In this document: positions 27,801 through 36,400 of the stretch, one piece after another
How positions within the stretch are numbered: the first letter of the stretch is position 1
How the letters are laid out: each line of letters opens with the position of its first letter
NCBI RefSeq assembly: GCF_000208745.1
Contig: NC_030850.1
Span: 8,753,536-8,817,535, forward strand
Direction of reading: 5' to 3'
Source: Theobroma cacao
Lineage: Eukaryota > Streptophyta > Magnoliopsida > Malvales > Malvaceae
DNA length: 64,000 nucleotides
Notes under the pieces: model-generated
What the model was told of the DNA's origin: nothing
Database searches by the model: none
The model's input: only the letters and a program-made list of their open reading frames with translations
Program-made: the position numbers and the translations under genes

Positions 27801-30800
27801 ATAGATACTCATTTGGCATATATTGTTTTGACTCCATAACTGTGATTGGACTTGGCCACTCTACATAGGGGCTGGCTGATACCTGATCTTGACTTGGTTA
27901 ATTCTTATTTATTTAGAACTATAGCAAGGATGACATCATGTCTTAGCCTTTGTAGTACAGATGAAAGTAAATAGAGCTAATAATAAACAATTCATGAGCT
28001 ATTTGAGCCATGTCTTAATTAAGCACATTTATTATGTTTACTAAATGAGCTCAAGCTAATTGAGCCTACTTTGGACTCTTAAGTGTTCTTGGCTTGTTTA
28101 ATTTTATGAATGGCTTGTTTATAAGTTTTGCAGAGAATTTTTTTTTCATTATTTGATATTTGAATTTGGCTATAAATCATATAAAAATGTATTTGATTGT
28201 CATTTCTCATTATTACTTTATAAGTGATCTTAATTACATATGTTTTTCAAGATTGAATCTTGGTTTACTTCAAAGCTTCTTTTTGAGTTTAGTTACAAGC
28301 TTAAAAATAAGTTCAATGTTAACTCAGTTATCTAAAGAACCAAGCTTCAGCTCTTACTCAATCATTTCTCAAATAAACATGCTTGAGTTAAAAAGTTTGA
28401 GCTTGATAAAAACTTGAACTCAATAAAAACAGGAAAAAGCAAGCTCAAACTAGCTGCAGTAATCCCTTGATCTCTTGTTCTTTTTTTTTTCGCACAGCAG
28501 TGTCTGAGGATTTAGTCCTTATTCGATTTGTAATAGAATGAACCCGTGGCAGCCATTCAAACAGGAGCAACTGATCTTTCCAACCTGATGAATTTAATTT
28601 CAGAATGTTAATAAGTCTCATTTTATTCTATGTTGCTGGTTTCTCTATTTATTGGTCTGGCCCTTATTCTGGTCGTATTGCTTTTTGTCTAATTACCTCA
28701 TTCTCCAAGAAAAAAAAGAAAACATAAACCACAAAGGAAAAACATGATAGTGTTAAAATAAAGAGACATGATGTGGAAGGGAGGAGGAAAAATAGTCATG
28801 ATTCTCATTATTTTTCTTTAAAATTTCTAACCATGATTCTCATCTCACAGATGTGCCCAAGTCAATCACTAGAAGGTCATACCTTGAATAAAAAATTTGC
28901 TTCACTTGTGAAATTCATGCTGTTTTGGCTTACTGCTTTCTTTTTGCTTCATAGCAATCCCATTGTTTTAGTGCTACTTTAAAATTTCCTTTTCTGAGCA
29001 AATTAATAAATTTCTGGGTAAAATTATTCATTGCAGAGAGGTCTTATGGCCCTTGCTGATGTAGAGGGAGCAAGAATTCATCTCAAACAGTTGTCAATCA
29101 TGCATCAAATGGCTAGTTGGGAATCCATTCAGGAGATCCTCATTAGGCACTACACTCGGCAACTACTCCATGAGATGTACAAGGTAAATATTAGATCCTA
29201 TTTTTTTAAATCAATGAATCCTTTGGCTTGATGCTACCACCCTTCTTTAAGGGGTAATGATGATGGAAAAAAACCAGTTGAAGGAATAAACTATCTAAGA
29301 CTTCGTTTTGTTTCTTTGTTATAATTTATGGTTTAATTTTATCTTTTATATGTAAGTAGGGTATTACAGAATATTTAGGTTATTTATATTAACTAGTACT
29401 TTACTTGTTATCCAAGTTAGCCAAGTATTAGGGCTTATGGGTTATATTTGCTATTTTGCATTTCTACTAGGTTTTAGGATTTAGTTATAAAAACCTATTT
29501 AAGTTTAGTTTTGAGTAGGCTTGATTTATGAATTATTGGGATATTGATATTTTGATTATTTTGGAGATTGGTATTTTTAAATATTTGATTTTTGGTTATT
29601 AATATTTGAGAATTTTGGTTGAGAATTCAGATTATATTTATGAGTGTTTTGATTTGATAATACTTGTTCTACATCAATTTGGTTTTAGAATAAAAAGATC
29701 TGCCAGTGTTGCAAGTTTTGAGTTGAGAGATGTTTTTTTGAGTGAATTTGAGAGAATTTCAGGGTTTCGTGAGTGATTTCAAAGTTGTGAGAGAATTTTG
29801 ATTGTATTTCAAAGCTGTTTAAGGGGAAAAACAAAAGTTGTTAAAATAGGAGTTTTCTGGATTGGTTGAAAAAAATTCTCTCAAATTTAAAGCTGCAGGT
29901 CTTGTGTACTTTGATACTAGATTGGTGTAGAACAAGCATTCTAGAACAATAACACTCATAATAGTCTAAAAGTCTCAATTGCATGAACTCAAGTCTCAAA
30001 ATCAAAATCCCAATATCTAAATATCAATCATCAAACCTAAATTCCAAGTTTTAACAAAACCTATATATATGAGTTCCATTGCCTATGTTTTAAGCCCATA
30101 GATAATGAAGCTCACCTAAATACCAAGTCAAACTAAGCAAAGAAGCCCATAAGTTAGATTAAATCTATTTTTTAAATTTATGCCTAGGAAGACATTCTTC
30201 CAAAACTTGCAAGAATTTCCTCCATCAGTGGGCTTCCACATAGTCTTGGGATTAAAATTTCATGTCCTGCTTCTCCATTGATATTACAACTTGAACCTAG
30301 GATCTCTAACCCCATCCTTAACACTTGAGTAAGCCCAGGTGGCTACAGTTGATACCTTTTAATTTGGGAAATATATTACCTCATGATTTGAATAGGCTAA
30401 ATTAGTACTGCTTGCTTATTAATTATGTTATATCATCTTATATCTCATGTTTGCCCGCTTATGCTTCAGAACTTTATTTCCTTGCGAAGTTATCCTTTGG
30501 GCTCTAATTTTCTTAGAATCTGCTTCAATAAATTAGTAGTCTACAGCTTACCATGTTTGAATTTCCTTAGTGCTATGTGGTATAGACTAAAGTTCATTAT
30601 AGTGCTGACTATGTTACTTTACTCGTGATTCATCATCTTCTTGAATCTAAAGAGTCTTTTTGGGGCTCCTACTTGTATAATCTGCAGGTGTTTGGCTCTG
30701 CTGGTGTTATAGGTAATCCCATGGGATTTGCCAGGAGTCTAGGCGTTGGAATTAGAGATTTTTTAGCAGTTCCTGCCAAGAGTATTTTGAAGGTAATGAA

Positions 30801-32283
30801 ATTCTTTATTAACTTTAAACTGCTCATTACTGCAGGACTAAAATATGGTGGTTTCTCTTACAGAGTCCCACTGGACTTATCACAGGCATGGCTCAAGGTA
30901 CTACTAGTCTTCTGAGCAATACAGTCTATGCGCTAAGTGATGCTGCCACTCAGTTCAGTAAAGCTGCGCACAAGGTATCACTAGATTGAACTTGAGTAAT
31001 TCAGGGTTTCTTCTTTAAAAGTTCATTTTTATGGGAAACTTGAATTATTCAGTTAAATATCATCGGTTGACAATAAAAAGCTATTCTACTTGCAGGGTAT
31101 TGTTGCATTTACATTTGATGACCAGGCTGTTGCAAGAATGGAAAAGCAATTGAAGGGGGAAGCTTCACACAGTAAAGGCATAATAAATGAAGTCTTTGAG
31201 GTACATTATCTGTATGTTGTCTGTATATTTTGTTATATGGATGATAAATACTGCACTGCCGGTGCCAAATCCTGTATCTTGTCAAGGCCTTAAATAAATT
31301 ATGCTTTTCATTTAGAGCTATATCTTTGACAGCCTAGACATGCTAGACTGAAGCTTCTGGTCGGGCTCCAGTATCGCTTTTCAAGTTTGAATCTTATTTT
31401 ACTGTTGATTCCAGGGACTTACTGGCCTCCTTCAATCACCGGTTAAAGAAGCAGAGAAACATGGCCTTCCTGGCATCCTCTCAGGTAAACCACAGGCGCA
31501 GAGTTGACTGCTTGTCTATATGTACTGTATTGCCATCATGACAAGTAGTCATGCATCATCACCTGGAATGCTGACTCGTTTTATTTTTGTACAGGAATAG
31601 CCTTGGGAGTAACAGGACTAGTGGGAAGACCAGCTGCAAGTATACTTGAGGTTACTGGAAGAACTGCACAGAGTATTAGAAACAGAAGCAGAGTATACCA
31701 TATGGGATCACAACAGTACAGAGTTCGTTTTCCAAGGCCCCTAAGTAGAGAGCTTCCTTTGAGACCTTACTCTTGGGAAGAAGCTGTTGGGATATCAGTG
31801 CTTACTGAAGCTGATGATGGCAAGCTCAAGGATGAGGTGTATGTCATGTGCAAAGCACTGAGAAAACCTGGTAAATTTGTCATCGTGACCGAGAGACTTG
31901 TGTTGGTTGTTAATTGCCCAAGTCTGGTGGACTTTGAGAAACCTGAATTTCGAGGTGTTGCAGTAGATCCAGAGTGGGTGATAGAAACAGAAATTAGCCT
32001 GCATAGTGTAATCCACACTGATGCTGATGACGGAGTGGTACATATTGTTGGAAGCAGTTCAGATGCTTTATTAAGACAGAAGCAGCAGCTGTCTAGGAAG
32101 GGTGGTGGGACGAGGAAGCGATGGAATAATCCATCAACTCCTCTACCACTCTTTCAGACCAACTTGGAAGTGGCATCAGAGGGAGATGCAGAAGACTTTT
32201 TACTGGTTTTGCTGTCTACAATTGAACAGGGGAAAGAGCATGGGGGTAGAGGATATCTACTGCACCGAAATAACATCAAGTAG
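820..32283 (+). CDS. VPS13: VPS13-type intermembrane lipid transfer protein, probably SHRUBBY class (5' partial)
   Basis: VPS13 proteins are rod-shaped bridges that move phospholipids between organelles at contact sites; the plant SHRUBBY member acts in root growth and patterning. Exons: 820-921, 1164-1340, 1414-1541, 8627-8771, 9540-9632, 9766-9867, 10978-11036, 11149-11251, 11363-11548, 11629-11745, 13239-13519, 13760-15342, 15474-16687, 17296-17424, 17513-17668, 18598-19176, 19258-19329, 19427-19891, 20011-20194, 20283-21042, 21153-21269, 22967-23237, 24651-24764, 24851-24934, 26139-26189, 26267-26446, 26531-26853, 26942-27283, 27391-27454, 29037-29183, 30688-30792, 30864-30974, 31096-31200, 31415-31484, 31595-32283. 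Every junction is GT-AG and the phases close, giving 9,408 nt (3,135 residues plus TAG). Late domains are SHR-BD, a C-terminal ATG2-C-like segment and a PH-like end. I recall Arabidopsis SHRUBBY as about 3,460 aa, so roughly 300 N-terminal residues are missing. The class assignment rests on size and is less sure than the family. A 5.5-kb retroelement sits in the intron at 1542-8626 without touching splice sites. Confidence 0.9.
1127..1148. repeat. (AT)n microsatellite
   Basis: About eleven AT dinucleotides lie 15 bases upstream of the intron acceptor at 1161-1163 of the VPS13-like gene. Length variation here would alter the stretch next to the polypyrimidine/branch region of that intron. Confidence 0.9.
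2819..3156 (+). repeat. 5' LTR of the chromovirus
   Basis: A 338-bp copy starting TGATGCAGGCGC and ending CTACATAA. Its last bases differ from the expected TG...CA end seen in the 3' LTR (CTACATCA), consistent with a point change. It contains a TATAAATAAATA box candidate near 2984-2995. The 5-bp GGGTG target duplication precedes it. Confidence 0.92.
3159..3170 (+). other. Primer-binding site for initiator Met-tRNA
   Basis: TGGTATCAGAGC, two bases after the 5' LTR, is the usual complement of the 3' end of plant initiator methionine tRNA used by many plant LTR elements. Confidence 0.93.
3212..4302 (+). pseudogene. Chromovirus gag, broken
   Basis: A gag polyprotein region that starts with an Arg/Gly-rich N-terminus at ATG 3212 and continues through a retrotransposon gag core (roughly 3540-4020; motifs ALQWWKR and [11 protein letters not shown]) to a CX2CX4HX4C zinc knuckle at about 4249-4300 ([16 protein letters not shown]). 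It is interrupted in the same frame by a stop at 3440-3442, another at 3704-3706 and a third shortly before 3782. A frame change between about 4030 and 4060 puts the zinc knuckle in a different frame from the core. It would normally package element RNA in cytoplasmic particles; this copy cannot make an intact product. Confidence 0.88.
4439..7260 (+). pseudogene. Chromovirus pol (protease, RT, RNase H, integrase), broken
   Basis: An aspartic protease motif ([10 protein letters not shown], near 4510-4540) is followed by reverse transcriptase ([11 protein letters not shown], then the catalytic [11 protein letters not shown] near 5570-5600), RNase H ([16 protein letters not shown] near 6005-6050), the integrase HHCC finger (near 6570-6700) and the DDE core (SMDF near 6770, SDRDVKF near 6957, and the downstream Glu). 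One frame is kept through most of pol but is cut by stops at 5630-5632, 6161-6163 and 6725-6727. A duplicated segment around the N at 7185 then shifts the frame. All three stops are single-base nonsense changes in otherwise conserved domains, typical of slow decay. Confidence 0.92.
7185..7185. other. Unresolved base (N) at a probable assembly join
   Basis: The only N in the window. About 70 bases before it (about 7118-7184) are repeated almost exactly just after it (about 7189-7258), with only two or three differences. That is what overlapping contig ends joined by a one-base placeholder look like, though a true short duplication is not excluded. Confidence 0.8.
7309..7929 (+). pseudogene. 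Integrase C-terminus with chromodomain of the chromovirus
   Basis: A 206-codon open stretch contains the end of the integrase (GPY/F-like region, motif [12 protein letters not shown]) and then a chromodomain at about residues 145-195 (aromatic and acidic motif [20 protein letters not shown]). In active relatives this chromodomain steers integration to modified chromatin. It ends at 7929, two bases before the purine tract CCGAGGGGAC that borders the 3' LTR. It is in a different frame from upstream pol because of the duplication at 7185. The first Met is only an ORF artefact; in an intact element this would be the tail of the polyprotein. Confidence 0.88.
7941..8274 (+). repeat. 3' LTR of the chromovirus
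   Basis: A 334-bp copy with TG...CA ends (TGATGCAGG...CTACATCA), preceded by a polypurine tract (CCGAGGGGAC) and followed by the GGGTG target duplication at 8275-8279. It matches the 5' LTR along its whole length with scattered substitutions. Confidence 0.93.
9868..10977 (+). other. Intron of the VPS13-like gene, no recognised content
   Basis: An 1.1-kb T-rich intron between exons ending 9867 and starting 10978. It contains a short A-run near 10,720. No coding or clear repeat structure is seen. Confidence 0.6.
11806..11911 (+). repeat. Short tandem duplication (~74-bp period) in intron
   Basis: The string TTAAC[T/C]GATTAGAAATACTG is followed by A[A/C]AGGTAAGC at about 11,807 and again at about 11,882. 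It lies inside the VPS13-like intron 11,746-13,238. Both copies contain GGTAAG, a decoy donor-like sequence. Confidence 0.65.
12178..12720 (+). repeat. Degenerate three-unit tandem repeat (~190-210 bp units) in intron
   Basis: Three blocks begin with GAAGTCC-like strings near 12,178, 12,390 and 12,579. Blocks 1 and 3 also share TTGAGGATTGTAG, and all three have a following CTGT/CATGTG segment. Blocks 1 and 2 share the CATGG..A..CACA then TCCACAAT segments. The copies are strongly diverged. Origin is unknown; it could be an old tandemly duplicated MITE fragment. Confidence 0.5.
17758..17910 (+). repeat. Purine-rich tract in intron
   Basis: About 150 bases of near-continuous A/G (GAAGAAAGGAAGAGAAAGAG-type sequence) lie in the VPS13-like intron 17,669-18,597. 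The strand seen is the transcribed RNA sense. No other feature is visible in that intron. Confidence 0.7.
21288..21901 (+). mobile_element. Tandem TRIM-like retrotransposon (three LTRs, two internal regions)
   Basis: Three related segments lie in order: LTR A about 21,288-21,405, LTR B 21,553-21,660 and LTR C about 21,780-21,901. All end with a TTGGTTTTTAGG/TTGGTTTTAGGT-type block. LTR B has neat TGTTAA...TTAACA ends and is followed by a perfect initiator-Met primer site (21,661-21,672). LTR A is followed by a near match (TGATATCGGAGC, 21,408-21,419; 10 of 12). A purine tract GAGGGGGAG (21,771-21,779) precedes LTR C. The short LTRs, tiny non-coding interior and GAGTCCCACATTG motif fit terminal-repeat retrotransposons in miniature. 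It carries no protein and would need enzymes from another element. Confidence 0.78.
21661..21672 (+). other. TRIM primer-binding site (initiator Met-tRNA)
   Basis: TGGTATCAGAGC directly follows the ACA end of LTR B. It is identical to the primer site of the chromovirus at 3159-3170. Confidence 0.85.
23758..24556. mobile_element. Foldback/MITE-like non-autonomous DNA transposon
   Basis: The left end begins TTTGG and carries GATCACC and CCATGGTGATT blocks (about 23,758-23,820). The right end carries the complementary arrangement GATCACC..AATCACCATGGTGATC ending GCCAAA (about 24,486-24,556). A second nested inverted pair, TGTTTGGTAA (near 23,820) with TTAACCAAACA (near 24,453), lies inside. The interior is very AT-rich and has no ORF. 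It sits in the VPS13-like intron 23,238-24,650. Ends are approximate and no target duplication was identified; superfamily unknown (hAT or PIF/Harbinger possible). Confidence 0.6.
24935..26138 (+). other. Intron of the VPS13-like gene, AT-rich, no clear element
   Basis: This 1.2-kb intron contains a stretch (about 25,220-25,460) with AATTGAGC[T/C]C repeated phrases of the kind seen at the edges of plant transposons, but no ends, coding relic or duplication could be defined. Very AT-rich between 25,470 and 25,760. Confidence 0.5.
27955..28460. repeat. GAGCT/AAGCTCAAG-rich dispersed repeat in intron
   Basis: Many short near-palindromic strings around AGCTCAAGC, GAGCTCAAGC and TTGAGCTTG occur across 27,980-28,450, in both orientations. 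Similar strings occur in the 14-3-3 intron near 35,870-36,260 and 37,150-37,300. This is typical of a decayed plant DNA transposon family, but I cannot name it or mark its ends. Confidence 0.4.
29376..29945 (+). repeat. LTR-like dispersed repeat, copy 2
   Basis: Positions 29,376-29,513 align with 165-285. A TATAAAAACC promoter-like string (about 29,487) is followed by T/G-rich leader to ACTTGTTCTACATCA (about 29,661-29,675), then TTTGGTTTTAGA, a weak match to a primer site. An inverted copy of the TTGTTCTACA(T/C)CAAT string lies at about 29,923-29,940. This suggests an LTR plus a fragment in the intron 29,184-30,687. No intact element is present. Confidence 0.4.
30688..31200 (+). other. VPS13 C-terminal ATG2-C-like segment
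   Basis: Exons 30688-30792, 30864-30974 and 31096-31200 encode the glycine-rich conserved C-terminal stretch of VPS13 proteins, with motifs [40 protein letters not shown] and [15 protein letters not shown]. In characterised family members this amphipathic segment targets lipid droplets or mitochondria. The final exon (31595-32283) follows with a PH-like fold, seen as alternating beta-type segments around [17 protein letters not shown]. Confidence 0.75.
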
Positions 32284-33454
32284 GTAGATTTGCATCATTT
32301 TCGTTCCTTGTTAACCCAAAAAGTAAAAGGAGAAAATGGGTAATGTCCCAATAGAGGTTAAAAAAATTTTAACCTTTTTTTTTTCAAAAAAAAAGAGAAG
32401 AAATTGGGGGGAATTGGGAAAATAGCTATAAATAGAAGAAGGGAAAAGCATATTCTTTTCACTACTGCAATTATTAGTGCATCCTCTTCTTGTACAGAAT
32501 TATAATGTACAGTAATGTAGTGCTAAGTGCATTTCAGTCTCAACATCTGTTATTATTATTATTCTTTTCGTTTGATTTTAAACTTTTCTACTCAAAAACT
32601 GACCAAATTAACCGATTTGGTCAATTAGGTGTAAAATTTTCTCAATATTAGCATTTCTCCATACTCGCAGATTCGTCAAGCGTTTGTTGAACTGTGAAAT
32701 TAAAAGTTCCAATTACGTCACATATATTAGTATTGAGACTCTCGTGTATATTAGTTAAAAGGATTCCAGTTTCTTTTTCTTTTTCGTTTAGAAACTTTTC
32801 ACATTAAAATTGAACAAAATCTACATTTAGAGATTAAGAAAGGTTTCTTCTTGGGAGATAATCCTTAGGTTTTCCATCATTGTTGGACATGTCTAAACAG
32901 AAATTTAGGCATACATACTTTTTGTATAATAATAATATTACCCTCTGCTTGTCTATGGTTTAGGGTTAAAGAGCCCACATGGTTGAATCATATTTCTGAT
33001 GGCTCAGTTCCTTTTTACCCAAAAGCCTCCTTAAAGGATACAAGATATTCCCCACAACACAAATTTATACTAGCAATGGCTGGCTGGCGATCAAGGAACC
33101 ATAAACCCAAATGTAAGCTTTTAAGGTAGTGAGGAAAACCAAACAGCAGATTTCCTCCATCTGTGTTTGTACCATTTACACCCAAAAAGAAAAGGCAATC
33201 AGAGCAATCCTAATGCCTAGTCTCGAGCAAAAGCTGCTCACTACAAATTGAACCAACCTCGTCTAGACATCACGCAATAATAAACCACAACACAACATGG
33301 CACTTCGAGAGGGAGAGAAAAACACAAGAGTGAATTAACTGATGGTATATATTTAATCTAACATTGGCTATCAGATACCAGTCATTCCCCAAACACATCA
33401 AGTCACAAGGGCAGAATTTCCCGCAAGCTTAGGCGATATCACAAGCTGTTGTTT
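32284..33454. other. Convergent intergenic region (3' UTRs of VPS13-like and 14-3-3)
   Basis: This region separates the stop of the VPS13-like gene (+) from the stop of the 14-3-3 gene (-). It should hold both 3' untranslated regions. No coding potential or repeat is obvious. The sequence after 32,460 is T-rich as expected near a polyadenylation site. Confidence 0.6.
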
Positions 33455-36400
33455 TCACTACAGGGTAAAACAAAGACATCATGAACAAAAGCCATAGGAC
33501 ATGACAGTTGAATAATTAAAGCAGCTAAATTGAAGACAATTAATAATCATACCTCTGCATCATCTCCCGCACCAGATCTGCCAGTGGAGTCCCTCATGGA
33601 ATCTTCTGTTGCAATAAAGAGTATCATATTAGATTGCATTATTCATGAAAACTTGAAAACTGCAACCTGATTGTAGAGGATTTCTGCATCTACACTTCAA
33701 AATAGAGTATCTTGCTACATTTAGATATGTAATTGGTCATGCTGCAGTTTTTACATGGTCAAAAGTCTTTCTGAAATATTAACTTGATGTAAAAGCCTCT
33801 TTATACTTTTAATGCATGCATCATGACACATTTCTGGGAATAGACTTCACCACAATAGCTTCTTCCCATTTATATCTTTACACAGAAAAAGCACCGACAT
33901 TCATTTCATCCACCTATAACAAAAGCCAAGTGTTTTCCTTTGTTCCTTCTCAACCAAATTGGTAGAACAGTCATGTATCTAACACTGATAACAAAAAAAA
34001 TAAATTCTGACGTGATTTTTATTATGACATGCATGACTATGAAAGTGGATACTTCAAGGTTGTATTACAAAAAAAAAAGAAATCTATGTTACAACATTTT
34101 TTATTTCAGTGTCTTACATTTTAACGTCCTTAATATAATCACGAGAATCACAACAAAACATCCACTAACATGCAGTTTTAATTATTTATTACAACAACAA
34201 TGGGTGCAAGACAGGAAAACAGTTCCAATAGCAGCACATTTTGAACTCCTTTTAACACATTCAAGCCCTGAACTTGAACAAGTCCACAACTAAAATGATG
34301 GGAACAAGTAATACCCTCTTCTGCATTCTACAATAAACATTAAAATTTTGCAACTATCTTGGACTGCTCAGAGTTTCAACCTCATTGAAAGTCAACCATA
34401 TAGCATTGATTTTCATAATCATTGTCTTCTACGGTTAAAAAGCAAAATAATAATTAGAAGAAATAAAAAACAATTTAGGATATCAACACATCATATTGAA
34501 ACTCTCATGAGCTCTGTGTAAATATCTAAAGAGGTAAACTTTATACAGTAAAACCTCTATAAATTAATATCCGTGAGACTATGAAAATTTATTAATTAAT
34601 CGAGATATTATTTAATTGATAAATTAATAATTTATTAATTTATCAAGGTATTCTTTATTTTTTTTTCCCAAAACATTAAACTTAATACATGTATTGTGTA
34701 TTGTGATTACACAAATATTACTTAATTACCGAATTATGATATATCATTAGTTTAGGAATACTTAATTAATATACTTCACGAACATTAAGTCAAGCAAAAA
34801 CATCTATAAAAAAAACATATAGTATCACAAATGGTAAAACTAAACACAATGACTTATCATCTCAAAGGTATAAAGAAATCAACAATGATAGATGAAATGC
34901 ATAAAGCATTGTATAAGTACAGCATAGAAAATTCAAATTGCACCTAAAAGCAATTGCAACAGTAAGTGTCAGAAAAGTTTAACTTGTAAGTGGGCCGAGC
35001 AACAATATCAAATACGATCAAGAGGTCATCAGAGTATTTATCAGCCAAAATTGAAAAAGGTGATGCCAAACGATACAAAACTAGAAAATTCACTGAGCTA
35101 GATAAGGTTCTCTACGAGTGATTTGTTCAATACCAAAAAAAGTTAAGAGATGAGGTCCAAAGAAACATCAAATTAAAGAAAAACAAGTAACATTGGAGTC
35201 ATATTTTACAAAAGCCTCCTAATTGAGTTATGTATATATATAATTTTGATGTATAATGAGATTATTAATTTATATATCAAGTGGGACCTATATGTTTTTT
35301 ATAAATGTATTATCTTATAAATTTAACGAATTATTAATTTACCACATTGGTCCCAAGCCGGGACCGGTCAAAACTATTATTTAATCAAGGTTATTAATTT
35401 ATCGAATATTAATTTATAGAGGTTTTACTGTATGTCAGCATACAAGATTTAGGTGACTTCTAAAGTAATCAGAAACACACACACACATACACACACACCG
35501 GGACATACATACAAAGATATGAATACATATACATATATAATTTACCTATTTATTAATTTTATGGCTGCTGCTTTTATTCATTTTTTGCTATAACTACTTT
35601 CTGTAAATACCTTTTTATATGCAGTTCTCCGCTCCTACTGCATGAATAGTCTCCAGTTCTAAACAAATTTACACAAAATCTGTAAATAACTACATTCTAA
35701 TAATTATAACACAAAAAACATAACTAAATTATTGTTAAGGTATTATTAGTTTGTACATACTAATAAATGCCACTAAAATTCTTACACAAACTCTCCTATC
35801 TTTTCATGTGTGGGAATCAGAGAGTAAGCAAGTGAAGCTACTCAAGAGACTGACATTTAATAACTTTACAATCAAGTTTGAGCTCTAGTACTTTGAGTAA
35901 CCATTTGAGTTCCAGTCAAGTAAATGCCACTTAAATTGAGGTTCCATTTTTTCTGTAGATTCTTTTGAACGTACATTTCTATTGCATACATAGTCTAGAC
36001 AATTTACATAAACTCTGTAAAATAACTAAATACTAATAATTAAACACAAAGAACATAATTAAAACATTGGTCATATAGTGTAGTTTGCACATGCTAGTAA
36101 ATGCCACTAAAATTCTTATAATATATCTTGTACCTTTTTCATATGTGGGAATCACAGAGTAAGCAAGTTAAGCTACTCGTGAGACTCAATTAATACTTGA
36201 ACGCTAAATTACTGTAAAGCCAAGTTCGAGCTCTAGTAGTTCAAGTAACTAATCAAGTTGAGGTTGAGCAGAGGGGAAGCCAGGAGGGCTGACAGGGGCC
36301 CTGGGCCTCCCTTGGCTTAGGAGATCTTACCATGAGATATACACCTTTTCTCAAATAAAAAAATGGTAAATAGGAAGTGCCCCCTCCCCAAACTTTATAA

